Shown here piece by piece: positions 32,711 to 45,165 of a stretch of 64,000 bases of DNA. Every line of letters starts with the position of its first letter. The first letter of the stretch is position 1. The notes beneath the pieces were generated by a model. The model had not been told where the DNA came from. It did no database searches and worked only from the letters and a program-made list of their open reading frames with translations. Origin of the DNA: Magicicada septendecula (taxonomy: Eukaryota; Arthropoda; Insecta; Hemiptera; Cicadidae); NCBI GenBank assembly GCA_034769895.1, contig CM068370.1, forward strand, positions 44,587,844 through 44,651,843, in the 5' to 3' direction. The position numbers and the translations under genes are program-made.

Positions 32711-34740
32711 ACAACGCTCCCTTTCGTCTAACACAATTATCTAATATTTGGGATGTTAGATAAAAGTTACTTACCCGTGATATTACTTTACCTGTGCGCC
32801 AGAACAAATCCCAGATACAAATGACACGGTTTCAGCTTAGCTCAGCGCATGGAGACATTCTTTCTCAGCATTCGTTCAGTGATTGTGGTTATCAAGGGGA
32901 ATCGTTACAAATAACACTTTAAGATTTTCTTGATTATTATATTTAATGTTTAATCAATGATTTTTAAACTTTAAATTGTTAATGGTAGGACTTAATTATA
33001 CCCTAACCTTATAATTATTGAGTGAGTGTGGAAAGTAATGATTAAGACGCTCAAACGATCTATAGCTCTTATCTGGTTTGATTAAGAGATTTCTGTCTCC
33101 CAAACCAGTGCTAAAGAACAGGTCTGCAATAATTTGCACGTCCAATACTACACACCACTTTCCATTCAACACTCCTATACTATATTAGAGCTAATCTTAT
33201 AGTTAAAATACAATGTGTGCTTTTCTTAGTGTCTTTTTAAAATTGTTTATTGTTTTATTTATTTTTTTAGCGCTTATGTCATTGATCAATGAATCTATTT
33301 CTTACTGTCTGATGTGTTGCCCGAAGATAGGAATCTGTAGAGGTCCTCCTTTCGATGGTGTTGCACAGAAGAATGGATTGATCAATGCGCTTGAAGATGC
33401 CCTGACAATTACAGATGCTGTAGCCTTCTGTAGCACAGGTCCTTCACGGCTGATTGATTAATTAATTAATTAACGGTTGTTTTACGCAGCTAATGTTATT
33501 GAATGTTGTTAATTCATCTACACTGCGGACTACTTCTCGATTTAGAACTTAAATTTGCACTGTTGTGTAATTTAAAAATTTCTGAATGTGAATTATACAC
33601 ATCTAGTGTGTTTAAGTACCGAACGAAGAGTGATTCTACCCCTCGCTTTTAGCTGGCGTCTGTTTTAAATACGGGCTGCTGATTGGTTGTACAAATAAAT
33701 CATGCGTTTTTCCAGTTTCGACAATCTCAAACAAGTCGCTCAAACACTCCGTGACAGGTTCCAAACGGCAGAGAAATTCTTGTCAAAATCGTACTTCCTG
33801 TATTTGCAAATCGATTGATTACAGGTATTTGCAAATGTGTTTCCGAAGATCTGACCACAGAATATTGTTGCTTAGGTCTTTATCTGTGTGTGTGTGAAAA
33901 CACCTTATTCCTACGTAGCATAATTCTCTCGTTATTCCTGTTGGCGTGCGTCATCCGTATAACTTCTTTATTTGTTAATTATATTAACTGAGCTTGCGGC
34001 TACTTATAAAGCTTTTCTTGCTGAATACTATGCTGTTTTCAGAATTGCTGTATATTTACAACTTTTGAAGTTATCGCAGGTTGAACTGATAATTCGCTTT
34101 GAGTAAAATTACCTGTTTGAACTGGATTCTACTGTAGCGGGGACGTGGTTAGAGTGAGATGGCTGCGATTATACGCTCTCACTCTTTCTTACGGCGTTAC
34201 ACTCGTACTGTCTATAGCTTTCATATAACGCTCTGATAGGACGCTATTATGAATCGTTATTATATATATATATATATATTGTAGCGCGACAGAAAATCCA
34301 CTACTTATTAAGTCATATAAAATCATAAAAATTAATTACACCACATATGTTAAAATAATATTGAATGAGATTTAATGAAATCAAAGGAATGAACCACAAT
34401 AAAATAAAAATCCTCATTACATTATATAAAAACCACTGTTTAAATATCAAAGAAATTATTAAAAGCAACTCATATTATAAGATCAGAAATTTACCCAGGA
34501 AGTTAGGAGCAGTAAACAAATTAAATAACACCATATCAAGAAGAAAGAGAATCAGTTTAAGAGTGGTGAACACCAAAATACCCCAAAGACAAGAAGAAGG
34601 AAGAATAAAGTTTGTGATCAGGAAGAAAACAATACCCTGAAACCTTTAGAGAAGAGCAAGGTCCGTGTCAGTAAATAAATTAGATGCTCCAAACTAAACA
34701 TCAGTCGAGATAACACGAAGTACCTTGGTTTACCCAAGAG
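32711..34740. other. Unassigned AT-rich stretch
   Basis: No mobile element recognised. An 82-codon plus frame (33213-33461) begins with a hydrophobic stretch but has no known motif. A GAGTGAGA/TCTCACTC hairpin lies near 34155-34187 and a (TA)n at 34259-34280. Confidence 0.5.
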
Positions 34741-34860
34741 TGTAGAATGAAGACAAGAAGACCAGAAGAATGAAGACAAGAAAGAATATAAGAAGAAGGA
34801 CAAGAAAGAAGATAAGAAGAAAGACAAGAAAGAAGACAGGAGGAGAGGAAGAAATAGTAT
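34740..34860. repeat. Purine-rich minisatellite-like tract
   Basis: Repeated AGAAGACAAGAAAGA-type words on the plus strand; degenerate units of about 12-20 bp. Confidence 0.8.
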
Positions 34861-37587
34861 GAAAGTAACACCGTTGTAAAACCTATTATTATTATTAACT
34901 ACCATCAACCCCAAACCCACAAAAACGATTAAAAAGAAAGTATAACATACCAAAATCCTATAAAAATGTAATTATTTAGAAACCTAAAGTGTTGTATAGT
35001 ATTATAAGAAGTGAACCTACTAAAGCTATTGTGTGATAAAGAAAATAGACAAGTCTTAACAGTCCATGATTACTAAAGGTCTGTTCTGAGATAGTGAGTC
35101 TCAAAATATCAGAACCACCAGTGAAAGTGAATTTGTGTAAGTGTTTTTTGGAAATGCAATAAACTTAAAGTTAGTGATACTATGACTTATCAATATGCTA
35201 TATAACAACTTTAATATCCAATAATAAACAGCATCATAAAATAATAAAATGGAAGATTTCCAGTATTTTATTATTTTAATGTGACTCTTTATTTACAAGA
35301 CATTTGTAAAAAATGCTAATAACTAGAGTATGGGTGGTCATGTTTACTGATGAAGGGGATCATAAATAATAATGGTTTAGACCAGAAAGGACTGGCATTA
35401 ATTTAGTATTCATAGGTTTAAAATGTTTAAATAGGTTGTTTGTTCACAGCCATAAAATCAATGTATTTGTAAGAATTATTAGAAAATAAGATTTATATGT
35501 GTCAAAAATAAGTTATGTTTGCTAAATAACAGCATACATACCATTAATAATGTTTCAGTAGGTATGCTGTGTTAATTCAAAAGGAGTAAAAAGGTATATG
35601 TTCAAACCATGTCAGCAATATGTTCAATTGTACAGATTGCTAAATAATGTTCATAATTATTTTTTTTATAACAGTAGTGTTAATTAAATACTACACCTCA
35701 CAATTAGTTATAAACCATTTTATTTTCATGTAATAATAACTATGGAAAGTCAGAGGAGTGGTAGGATTAAATTTATTTGAGAAAGACAGAAATGTAAAAT
35801 TCTAAACTCTAGGCCATTTGGTGAAGTCACATAAACCATATAAACCAGTATAATTCACTTATAAATCCTGTAAACTGGCAAGATTTAGATAAGGTAAATC
35901 AGTTAACCACTACTGGGAATGATCCTATGAGTTAAAATGATAATAAGGAAATATACCTTAAACTATTGTAAATTTTCAAAATATATAAATTAATTAATTT
36001 TAAAGAGCAATGTCAAATTCAGAGATTAACACAAAAAACCAGTTCAAAGGTTTAATTTATATGTATTTAGGGAAAGGAAGAGAAATATGACTAATTAAAA
36101 TTTATTATAATAGTATTAATAACAATTAAAATGGAAGAAAAATTGTATGAAGGCGGAAATCAAATTTTGAGCCTATATTTCAAAAAAGAAAGAAATTTGG
36201 TGATTTCCACAAAATGTCTACAGATATGGACTATAATATATCAATTTAAAAGGAATGAGATGATTAAACCAATGATAAGGTTCATAATTCATGAAAGTGA
36301 TGAATAAAATAAATAAATTCCATATATAATGTAATTTTGTATCATGTGTATGGGTAATCGAAATATGTTAACAATACTTTTTCAAAGATTAACTGGGCCA
36401 GATTTTGACCAAGTTAAAATAGTCTTTTGTTGAATATCAAGCTGAATATTTGTGTGATAAAACGTTCCTTAAAACCGAGTAGAAAATGGTACTACGGTTA
36501 GCCATTAATATAAGTGAATCGAGAGTTAGAAGAATTAAACACTTTTTTAACTAAATTTACCAAAACGTGAACGACAATAGTGAAAACTAACACCTAACTT
36601 CATTATACGAGTGAACGAAAACAGTAAAACAATATATTTGATATAATTCACGCTACAAACCATAACCACTTTTACAGACAAATTAACCCACAGAAGTGAA
36701 CACATACCAAATAACTTAATTAACACAAGTATACACGGAACACTTCTTCAGAACACACCAAACAACCTAATAGACAGATTACACCAGTGCGGGAACATTT
36801 CAAACATTCATGAAGGTAATTTTGCTGTGAATTTTTGACACGACGACATCGCAGTAACTTCGCCATATCTAGTAGCGGCCATCTTTGAATTTACTAAGAC
36901 CTGCCTTCCGCATCAAGTGACGTCAGTCTACATATGGTTCGACTTCAACTTTCTTAAACATTATATATCAGAATTATTTCAATATTGTTAAATAATAATT
37001 ATTGAATTTACTTTAATTGTTAATGTTATACTTTCTCGTTACCCTTCTCTGACTATTAATTTAATCGCTCAAAGAACCTGTCCTTTTTATAATACTTATA
37101 ATAATTTTTCTACTGTATGCACAATCGATAATTCCCTGAGACGGAGTCGATAATTGTTCTCAATCGATAAAAAATCGATTATTTATTAAATTGTTTAATA
37201 AATCCATTTATTTCAATTGTATTTATATGTTATTATTTCACAGGCTAATTTAAGGTTATTTATTAAGTCAAAGAGACTTCAAGAAGAAGAAAATATTTTT
37301 TTTTCAGTGAGATATTGGACCAGCAAGGAAAATCATCAATCGATTGCTGACTGGAGTTAATCTAGTTAACTCCAGACTTGGTTCAGATCTTCCAGAAGTG
37401 CTCAATAGTTAATAAATACCTTTCTGATTCTTAAAATTTTTACAGAACATTTAAAACAGCATTATTTCTTAATTACTGACCTTGATTAAACATAAACAAA
37501 ATTTTTTTTATTGAAAATTTTATTTTTTTATAAAATTTTTCCTCTACTATTTTATTTTTGTAAAGACCGGCATACAGGGTTTTATTA
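34861..37587. other. Unassigned, very AT-rich stretch
   Basis: No ORF longer than noise, no recognisable repeat border. I see nothing I can name. Confidence 0.5.
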
Positions 37588-37713
37588 CAATATATATATA
37601 TATATATATATATTTTCTATATAAGTAACTCGATGTTTCTTGCATTAATTATATAATTTGTGATGTTTTCAATTTGTTTCTTCTGCAAGTAGATAATATT
37701 GTATATTCTTTTT

Positions 37714-37762
37714 AACACCTGACGCACGTTTCACTGAAAAATATCAGTATCATCAGAGGTTT
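37714..37762 (-). ncRNA. Hammerhead-ribozyme-like motif (left arm)
   Basis: Minus-strand copy of the motif described at 38286-38329, in the inverted arm. Core CTGATGA and GAAA intact, same stems. Confidence 0.65.
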
Positions 37763-38285
37763 CTAAGTGAATTAATAACAATCGAAATAATTCTATTAAT
37801 ATAAAATTAACGAATAATCGAATTTGTATCGATTTTAATGTAAAATAAAATAACTGATAATCGATTTAGGTCGATTAGTTAACGATTGTTTTAATGTTTA
37901 TTTTCTTCAGCAGCTGTTTTCTCGGTTATATTTGAAATTTTGTTTATATTTTATTCATTTTTATTTTTATTTTTTAGTAAATTTATAATTTTAAATAGAT
38001 CGTCTTGTTTTGTTTTGTTTTAAAGAACAAACCCAAATAAAAACAAAACAAGACGATCTGTTTAAAATTATAAATTTACTAAAAAATAAAAATAAAAATG
38101 AATAAAATATAAACAAAATTTCAAATATAACCGAGAAAACAGCTGCTGAAGAAAATAAACATTAAAACAATCGTTAACTAATCGACCTAAATCGATTATC
38201 AGTTATTTTATTTTACATTAAAATCGATACAAATTCGATTATTCGTTAATTTTATATTAATAGAATTATTTCGATTCACTTAGAA

Positions 38286-38329
38286 ACCTCTGATGATACT
38301 GATATTTTTCAGTGAAACGTGCGTCAGGT
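38286..38329 (+). ncRNA. Hammerhead-ribozyme-like motif (right arm)
   Basis: Stem I 5' strand ACCT (38286-38289), core CTGATGA (38290-38296), one extra T, stem II ACTGA/TCAGT, GAAA (38314-38317), a 3-bp stem III ACG/CGT with a TG loop, C at 38325 as the cleavage-site base, then stem I 3' strand AGGT. All conserved core bases of a type I hammerhead are present. The extra base between the core and stem II departs from the textbook form. Activity is not shown. Confidence 0.65.
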
Positions 38330-38385
38330 GTTAAAAAGAATATACAATATTATCTACTTGCAGAAGAAACAAATTGAAAACATCA

Positions 38386-38420
<35 letters not shown>

Positions 38421-38425
<5 letters not shown>

Positions 38426-39730
38426 AAACCGAAGTCGTACGGTTTACCATACACGTTGGTTGCGTCAATAATATACCTCTCGAGTCGTACTCTATTAATT
38501 CGACTCCGCCTGCGTTATTTTCTAATGTCCTAAATTTCGTATATTTTCCCGCTAACCTTCCCTCTCGTGAACTTACCAGTACCCGCCTCAACACCATCTT
38601 CTTCCTTCTTACCTGATATAAATTAAGCTCTGTTTTCCCGATTTAGGCGCCAAATTGTTTATACTAAAAACAATTAAAAGTTTCTCTTCACAATTTCTTT
38701 CTTCTTTAAGGAAACAGTATAACTTCCCGCCTTAGTTGAATTCGAAATTCGCTCTTGAGCGGCAGTGTTACCAACCTTTATTTTTGGTAAAAAATTTCCA
38801 CCTGTGCTATATTAAAGAGATCTATACATCAATATTACCAAATGAAACAATAAACAGGTATTCATTCGCAGTACTGGTTTATTGGATAGCGGTTCTGCCT
38901 TTTTATCTTTTACTACAAGAAATTATTATAAAATATAAATTTTTGCTCCAGCTCTGATTGATTTCTAACTCAGCGGTTGGCTATGTTGGGTCGGCTGACA
39001 AAACAACATTCATCGTTTGTCGAAATTAATTTTACAATGGTTATTCAGTCAAAGTTCTTTGGATTACAGCAAAAGTTAACAAATAATTCGAGAAAGTACA
39101 AACCTTCACATAAAACTCAATTAAATGTTAGATATTTTCTTTATAATTATACTCGTAGTATCTAAAGTAAATGTTAGTTCAACTCGTGAATAGAGGTTAA
39201 GTTTTTATCTTTCGAAATAATGTTTTCTATTTCCAAATAGTGTTATTGTCCTAATTGAACAGTTTAAAAAAATAGAAATGACCAAAACTCATGCTGGAAC
39301 AGGTTAATCACGCCACGCAGCTGTGTCTATGTGTACACGTGTACACATGTGCCCGCGCGTGTGTGAAACCTGTTGATTCCTGTAAAGCGTCACCCCTTAA
39401 TGAACGCTATTAATTATATGAAGTATTTAAATTGTAAAGAATGTGTGTATAATATCACAAAACCAAATACTCCACAGTGTGTATAAAATAAAGACGCACA
39501 TGTGTATAAAAAATAGTGCGAAAATAGTAAAAAGTGCGATTATAGTAAAAATAAATATAAATAAAACTTATGTTAATTACGATAGAGAGAAACGGTACAC
39601 AGTGAACACATAAAAATTACCGACAAGAAGAATATCGGGTAATGTGCAAAAGACTTCGCATATGGCGAAGATAAGCGAAATAAGTGTAAAAATAATCGTG
39701 TTAGAAAGGGACGCCAACGACAGACTGATA
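38421..39730. other. Unassigned AT-rich stretch
   Basis: No gene recognised. An alternating purine-pyrimidine stretch with GTGTACACGTGTACACATGT lies near 39331-39350. Confidence 0.5.
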
Positions 39731-40372
39731 CCTGCAGAATATTGTCCAAACATGATTTTTGCGCCCTAGGGTATAAATACTCGAGACGCGCTAACTTAAT
39801 TCTCTTTCGCGATCAACTACCGTGGCAGCCGGAGGCTCTGCCCAACGACAACAACTCTTTGTCTATCAACCACAGCAGTAGCCGGAGGTTCTTCACGACT
39901 ACTCATCACTTTCGTGAGAGCACCTGCAACCTGAGGCCATGACGGGATACGAGGGAGCAGCCAAATACATGGAATAAAGTTCAGCGTACGGAACGAGGCA
40001 ACGGACGGCGGAAAGGATCTGAAGGACGAGGATCAAGGACTCCAGGACTACACGACTACAGAGAAGCATCCAGGATCGAGGACCTAGGACCGAAGAGGAT
40101 ACGCTGAGTATTACCACGACTAATAAGGTGAAACACAACCATGTATTTGTAAAACAAAGACTCACGTAAAGACAATATAATTATGTAAAAAGAAAGACAA
40201 TATAATTCAAAGATGAATTAATAAATTTTGGAAATGTAAATATTTATTTGTATAGTAGTTGGAGTAATGTTCAAAAGTATGAAACTATAATTTTGAATAA
40301 ATATTATTTAATATTCACCACACACACCATTTTTCCGTAACGGTTATTCTGTAATCGACAGTCAGTATTACA
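39731..40372 (+). promoter_or_regulatory. TATA-containing, possibly LTR-derived segment
   Basis: GGGTATAAATACTCGAG (TATAAATA at 39772-39779) followed by a C/T-rich start-like region resembles the promoter part of an insect LTR retroelement. I could not find both LTR ends or a target duplication, so it remains a candidate. Confidence 0.3.
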
Positions 40373-40411
40373 CCCACTGAAGAAGAGAAACAACAGCTCG
40401 AAACGTTTGGG
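40373..40411 (+). ncRNA. Hammerhead-ribozyme-like motif, isolated
   Basis: CCCA (stem I), core CTGAAGA (N7 = A is allowed), one extra A, stem II GAG/CTC with a 9-nt loop, GAAA (40400-40403), a minimal palindromic ACGT for stem III, T at 40407, then TGGG pairing with CCCA. Stem II is short, so this is weaker than the others. Confidence 0.45.
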
Positions 40412-41325
40412 AAGTGACAACAGTAAGTTCATTAGTGAAAGTTTTATATATATTATTAAATTAATAAAGTGAACGAAGAGGATGCAACAACAAGACTAAT
40501 TTATTACTAATGATTTATCAATACTTTGATGGTGTTAACTAAGCTTTTAAACAAACTTTTTTTTAGTTTTCTGATATTGTCAGTGGGAAAGAGGTTTATT
40601 GGTCTGTAGCATATTATATATTTGTCGGTTTCCCAACTTTGTGAATTATAATAATTTTACGTGCCTAGCCTTTCTGTAACAAAACCTAAAAACAGTAATG
40701 TCGTTCTTAACAACGGAAACCACGAAAGTTTGTGGGCGAGATCTGAATATTCTCTTTAACCTAACGTCATCTTCTTTAGTCTCAAATGTTTTAACAAAGT
40801 TTTAAGAGAAGAGTTTAACTCAGCCTAAAGGTTGAGTAAGTGCTATATGTGACTCGTGCTAATCAAACTCTACGCTTAAACTTGGAAAGTTTTCTGCCGT
40901 GAAGAAGTCTAGTGAACATAAAATCTTGCTTTAAATAGAGAGACATTTAGAAGCACTGATATTAAATACCTATCCTGTAAACGTCTACGAAGTCAATATA
41001 AACAGGTTTCTTCTTCTTTAAGGAATTTAAGCTGATTTTATAATATAGCTTCAATGTAACGTATTAGCGCTTGCGTTTGTGTGTGTGCGCGCGCGCTTGT
41101 GTATGTGTTTCCAAAACTATTTAACTCTCCGCTGCTTTCTCAGGGTACGGAATTATTATGGTACGTAAATATTATTGTTATAAATATATATTACAAATAT
41201 TATATATTGTAAGTATACATACATAATAGAATTCTGTGTTATTATTATTACTATTCGTTTTTAACTTGTGACACATGGAAAGAAGAGAGCCCTGGAAAAT
41301 GTAGTAAGACAGATCTCGCCGGAAA
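40412..41325. other. Unassigned AT-rich stretch
   Basis: Nothing recognised beyond a short GT/GC alternating tract near 41070-41100. Confidence 0.5.
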
Positions 41326-41329
41326 ATAT

Positions 41330-41916
41330 TGTTACGACGGTCTACTTGATCGTCGTATGTACAGTGGAAAACAAAATAAGTACAAGACGCCAATTAAGTC
41401 ATTAATCACCAGCTTTAATTTTTACAGTTAAACTGTTCGTAATTAACAACACAGTCTACTATAACAAATCAAATATAAATTGTTCACACGCAATAAAATG
41501 TCACTAATATTAAACACAATTGTATTACAATTATACCGCCCGATTATAAAACGCAACATTTCACTAATAACCACTTGAACGTACACAGTAATCTCGCCCG
41601 ATAATAACTCGAACCGCACTGAAAATATATCGCTGCTATACTCTCGAACCGCACTGTCAATATCTCGCACTAATACTGACTTGAGTGTCCCTGAGCAATT
41701 GTATATATAGCCGCCAAAAATCTAGACGATTCCTAATTGCGTCTTAGCGTCCGTATAAACTACGTAATTAGCTGCGACCTTGACACAGTCCGCACGGCTG
41801 GCGGCATAGAGAAGACTCTCGCAAATGCGTCTACAAGCACGTACGCCACACACAGTAGAGCGAGATTCTTCTGGCACATTCGACAAACACGTAGATTGTT
41901 CTGTGATGTCGTAACA
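41330..41916 (+). mobile_element. Solo LTR (probably Ty3/Gypsy type), 587 bp
   Basis: Begins TGTTACGAC and ends GTCGTAACA, an inverted 9-bp terminus with TG...CA ends, and is flanked by the 4-bp direct repeat ATAT (41326-41329, 41917-41920). A TATA box GTATATATAG lies at 41701-41710, about 200 bp before the 3' end, consistent with U3-R-U5 on the plus strand. No internal coding region remains, as expected after LTR-LTR recombination. Assignment to Gypsy rests on the 4-bp duplication only. Confidence 0.8.
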
Positions 41917-41940
41917 ATATCATCGCACTAATGCCGGGAT

Positions 41941-42240
41941 TAGGTAGCAGCAGCCTACATAGAGAAGGTACAAAGGCAAAAGAAGAAAGCAGAAAATGAT
42001 CTTGCTAGAGCCACTGAATGTTTAACACAGATGAACGTCCACACGACGAAGAACAAACTGCACCACGTTGAAGTATTGCGACGGCTGATCTATGCCGTGG
42101 GGAATAGGGTTTGTGGTTTTTATGGGTGCGGAGTCCCACACACCGTAGGAGTGTGCAGTCTCCTGCGGCGAACATTAGTTTTGCACACTCTCCCTCGTAA
42201 AAAAATATATTATTATTTATTTACAAATATTTATTATTAT
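41941..42240 (+). repeat. LINE-like 3' tail
   Basis: Ends TCCCTCGTAAAAAAATATATTATT, very like the CCCTCGTTAAAAAAAA end of the R1-type fragment at 27832. The preceding GGGT..CCCACA...GTGTG pattern also resembles 27735-27775. Probably the 3' UTR of the same LINE group, without coding sequence. Confidence 0.4.
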
Positions 42241-42860
42241 TGTTTATTGTTCAATATTTATAATTTTTTTGTTCGGCCACCTAAGGACGAAATGCCAATT
42301 TTAATTATTTATACTTTGGTCTTTTTTCCCCAATATTCTTACATCTTTTCACTGTGTCTCTTCTTCCTGTCTTCAGTCCACTTTGAACCTGCGTTTTTCT
42401 CTCCTACCCTGGGCTCCTTCCATTTTTAACACTTTTGCCCGGAAAACTTGTCTTTCAGTTGCTTCTTCTGTGTTTATACTATTTTTTCCAAATCCTTTTG
42501 GACTTCTTTAATCCAATTTGATGTTGACTTCTTCCCCCAGAGATATCTGAAGATTTGCTTTGTTAACCTATGTCGTCCATTCTATATAAATATCAAAAAA
42601 ATAATAGTCTTCTTTTTCTCATTGTTTCGTTTATATTTTCTATACTCTGATATGTTTCATCATTACTTGTTAATTTCCAAACTTCTGAAGTTTTTCGTAG
42701 GGCTAATATTTTCGTAATAATTCGTGTTTCCAATTTTTCTAGTTTGTCTAAATTATAATTCAATGTTATAATTCAAATATTTCTTTATTATTGTTATTAT
42801 TTATTATTAATTATTAATTTTTTGTTGCTAGGGTAATAATAATGCTGCTACTGGTTGCGT
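42241..42860. other. Unassigned AT-rich stretch
   Basis: Pyrimidine-rich plus strand with chance open frames (42448-42717); no motif. Confidence 0.5.
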
Positions 42861-42864
42861 GGAT

Positions 42865-43250
42865 CGAAAGCATGGCGAGATGGATTACTTGCTTATCCAG
42901 TTCCTTGCACGCCACGGATCCTATGTATCTGTGTAGGATTGGAAAGCTGTAGTGTGTCTTTGATGACTCAGCCTTCGACGATGCCCACCATACATTGTCT
43001 GAGTGTGATGGACGGGTTTTGAGAGACATGAAGGCTTGAGATAGAGATCGACTCCATGACGACAGTTAGGCATCATGCTGATGAGCAGAACGCCCTGTGT
43101 GGCGGCCTTTGTGAGGTAGGTTCTGCGCCTGAAGAAGCCAGCATTAGACCGACTCACAGGGCGAAGAAGAACACCAAGGTGTAGGAGAGTAGTACCACCC
43201 TGAAGTAATGCGAACCGTATTCCCGGAGGGGGGTTCCTTTCGATTAAGAG
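42865..43250 (+). pseudogene. R1/LOA-type LINE ORF2 C-terminus
   Basis: Frames give MDYLLIQFLARHGSYVSV, RIGKL, DDSAFDDAHHTLSECDGR, then AAFVR*VLRLKKPALD. This matches the order of the C-terminal domain seen at 27370-27620 (QFLTGHG..., HTFF...W). Stops and frameshifts are frequent. It leads directly into the palindromic LINE fragment. Confidence 0.7.
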
Positions 43251-44177
43251 GCAGAACGATTACAAATACTGTGCAGTGAAAATAACGAAAAGAGGAGGTA
43301 GTGAACAACATACATCTTGCAGAATAGGACAAGCTGTCACTGCATTCAGATAACTAAATGGGCTGGTATAAATACAAAAATACGTTAAAAATAAAGACAA
43401 ATTTGTAAAAAACCACAGGACAATAAACTGGAACATTGGTACAGAGGTTTCTTTGATTAACATAAAAAAAATGTTAATGGAAATTGTAGCCTTGAAAAGA
43501 TATTGTGGACTTATCAGACAGAGAGAAATGTGTAGATAACGAATAGAAGAGATTAGATGGTAAAGAAAATACGAGAAAAGAAATTAAATGAATAGATACC
43601 ACCAAACAGGAGGGAGACAGGTAGACCGAAAACCGCGTGGAAAAGAATATAAAGAAAGCGATGCTGTTTAAAGAACTATGCGATCAGGGTTTTTTCTGCG
43701 GAGGAGGAAAAATGCATGGACTCTCCTCCGCAGAAAAAACCCTGATCGCATAGTTCTTTAACAGCATCGCTTTCTTTATATTCTTTTCCACGCGGTTTTC
43801 GGTCTACCTGTCTCCCTCCTGTTTGGTGGTATCTATTCATTTAATTTCTTTTCTCGTATTTTCTTTACCATCTAATCTCTTCTATTCGTTATCTACACAT
43901 TTCTCTCTGTCTGATAAGTCCACAATATCTTTTCAAGGCTACAATTTCCATTAACATTTTTTTTATGTTAATCAAAGCAACCTCTGTACCAATGTTCCAG
44001 TTCATTGTCCTGTGGTTTTTTACAAATTTGTCTTTATTTTTAACGTATTTTTGTATTTATACCAGTCCATTTAGTTATCTGAATGCAGTGACAGCTTGTC
44101 CTATTCTGCAAGATGTATGTTGTTCACTACCTCCTCTTTTCGTTATTTTCACTGCACAGTATTTGTAATCGTTCTGC
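43251..44177. repeat. Near-perfect palindrome made from a LINE RT fragment
   Basis: Arms 43251-43707 and 43723-44177 are inverted copies of about 455 bp with only a handful of differences; the spacer is about 15 nt. Read outward to centre, each arm carries a LINE ORF2 C-terminus: KYCAVKITKRGG, CRIGQAVTAFR*LNGL, then CGLIRQREM and GRPKTAWKR. The high identity suggests a recent event or arm-to-arm gene conversion. Confidence 0.9.
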
Positions 44178-44339
44178 GTATGCCTTTGTCTCTGCAGTAA
44201 CTGGAACATAACGGATAAAATTATATCGGTTACATAATTAAGAATGTAGAATGTTTTACGTAGCATGAAATGGGGCTTCACCAGAAACGTATTGATTTGT
44301 GGTGTACCACTAACCAGGAATGAACTATATATCATGTTA

Positions 44340-45165
44340 TGTTAATAAACTACCTCACGAGCAGTACCATTTTTTATACCTTATTGATTATGTGTATAAA
44401 CTTGTTGCTGATCGTAAGATAATTTGGTTTCAGAGTATGAGTAAAGTAGTCAATTAGAGCTTAACAAATCAATCTGTATGTGTTCACTGCTATATGCGGA
44501 TGACATAGTTCTTATTCAAGAATATGAAGATGATTTACGAAGAGGATAGGTTTCAATTACAAGAAGTAGCAAATGAGCACTCACTGACAATTTCAGTGAA
44601 AAAGGCTAAAACCATGGCTTTTAAAGGTTAATATCCAGTGAGGACTAAGACAGTTATTAACAACACCACTTTAGAACAAGTGAGCCGTTTCTCGGTTGTG
44701 CAGTAAGCTATGAATCGGAATGTGATATAAGAGAGAAGATAAATAAATTTAGGAATCTCTGTGGTACGATTCATAGAAATCTTAGAAATAAAACAAGGCA
44801 CAGCACAAAGATTAAATTGTATAAGACAATTGCAATACCCACATTGACATATGCGAATGAGGCGTGGGTCATGACAAAAAAGGAATGCGGTGAGATTCAA
44901 GAGTGCTGGAATGCAGTTTCTTCGAAGTACTTTAAACTATACATTGCAAGATAGAATAGGGAATGAGGATATCGGAGCAGAACTCGAAGTAGAGGACATA
45001 AATGAAATTATTTCAGCTTACAGAAGACAATGGTTGGATCATCTGCAAATAATGACAGAGATTCGATGCCGAAAGCGGCACTGAACTATAAAACCATTGA
45101 TAGAAGATACGTGGGTCGTCTGAGGATGAGATGTATATTACCTAAAGGAATAACATAATTTAGGC
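44340..45165 (+). pseudogene. Non-LTR retrotransposon RT fragment
   Basis: Plus-strand frames give CSLLYADDIVLIQEYEDDL (catalytic YADD intact), ISVKKAKTMAFKG, LEQVSRF, then KRNAVRFKSAGMQFLR and RQWLDHLQIM, ending with a GRLRMR-like box near 45120. The family matches the fragments at 53-54 kb and 62.1 kb (KTKVMAFRGKKPIRTK). Many stops. Confidence 0.85.

Larger units (their letters stand above)
37588..38420. mobile_element. Palindromic (snap-back) element with hammerhead motifs, between (TA)n tracts
   Basis: Left arm 37657-38018 and right arm 38039-38388 are inverted copies, differing by a 10-nt insertion in the left arm near 37772 and very few other bases; the spacer is only about 20 nt. (TA)n tracts flank both sides (37589-37612 and 38391-38420). 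No ORF. Each arm carries the same hammerhead-like motif. The arms' AATCGATTATTCGTTAA-type sequence recurs in decayed form at 62290-62470. Terminal regions of Penelope-like elements have this make-up, so this may be a non-autonomous derivative. Confidence 0.75.

Noticed and set aside
33213..33461. 82-codon hydrophobic plus-strand frame
   Set aside because: No start context, homology or neighbour supports a gene.
34281..36651. A possible long LTR beginning TGTAGCG and ending CGCTACA
   Set aside because: No matching target duplication flanks it; the ends probably match by chance.
39170..40371. A solo LTR around the TATA box at 39772
   Set aside because: No paired TG...CA ends with a duplicated target could be found; kept only as a low-confidence promoter-like segment.
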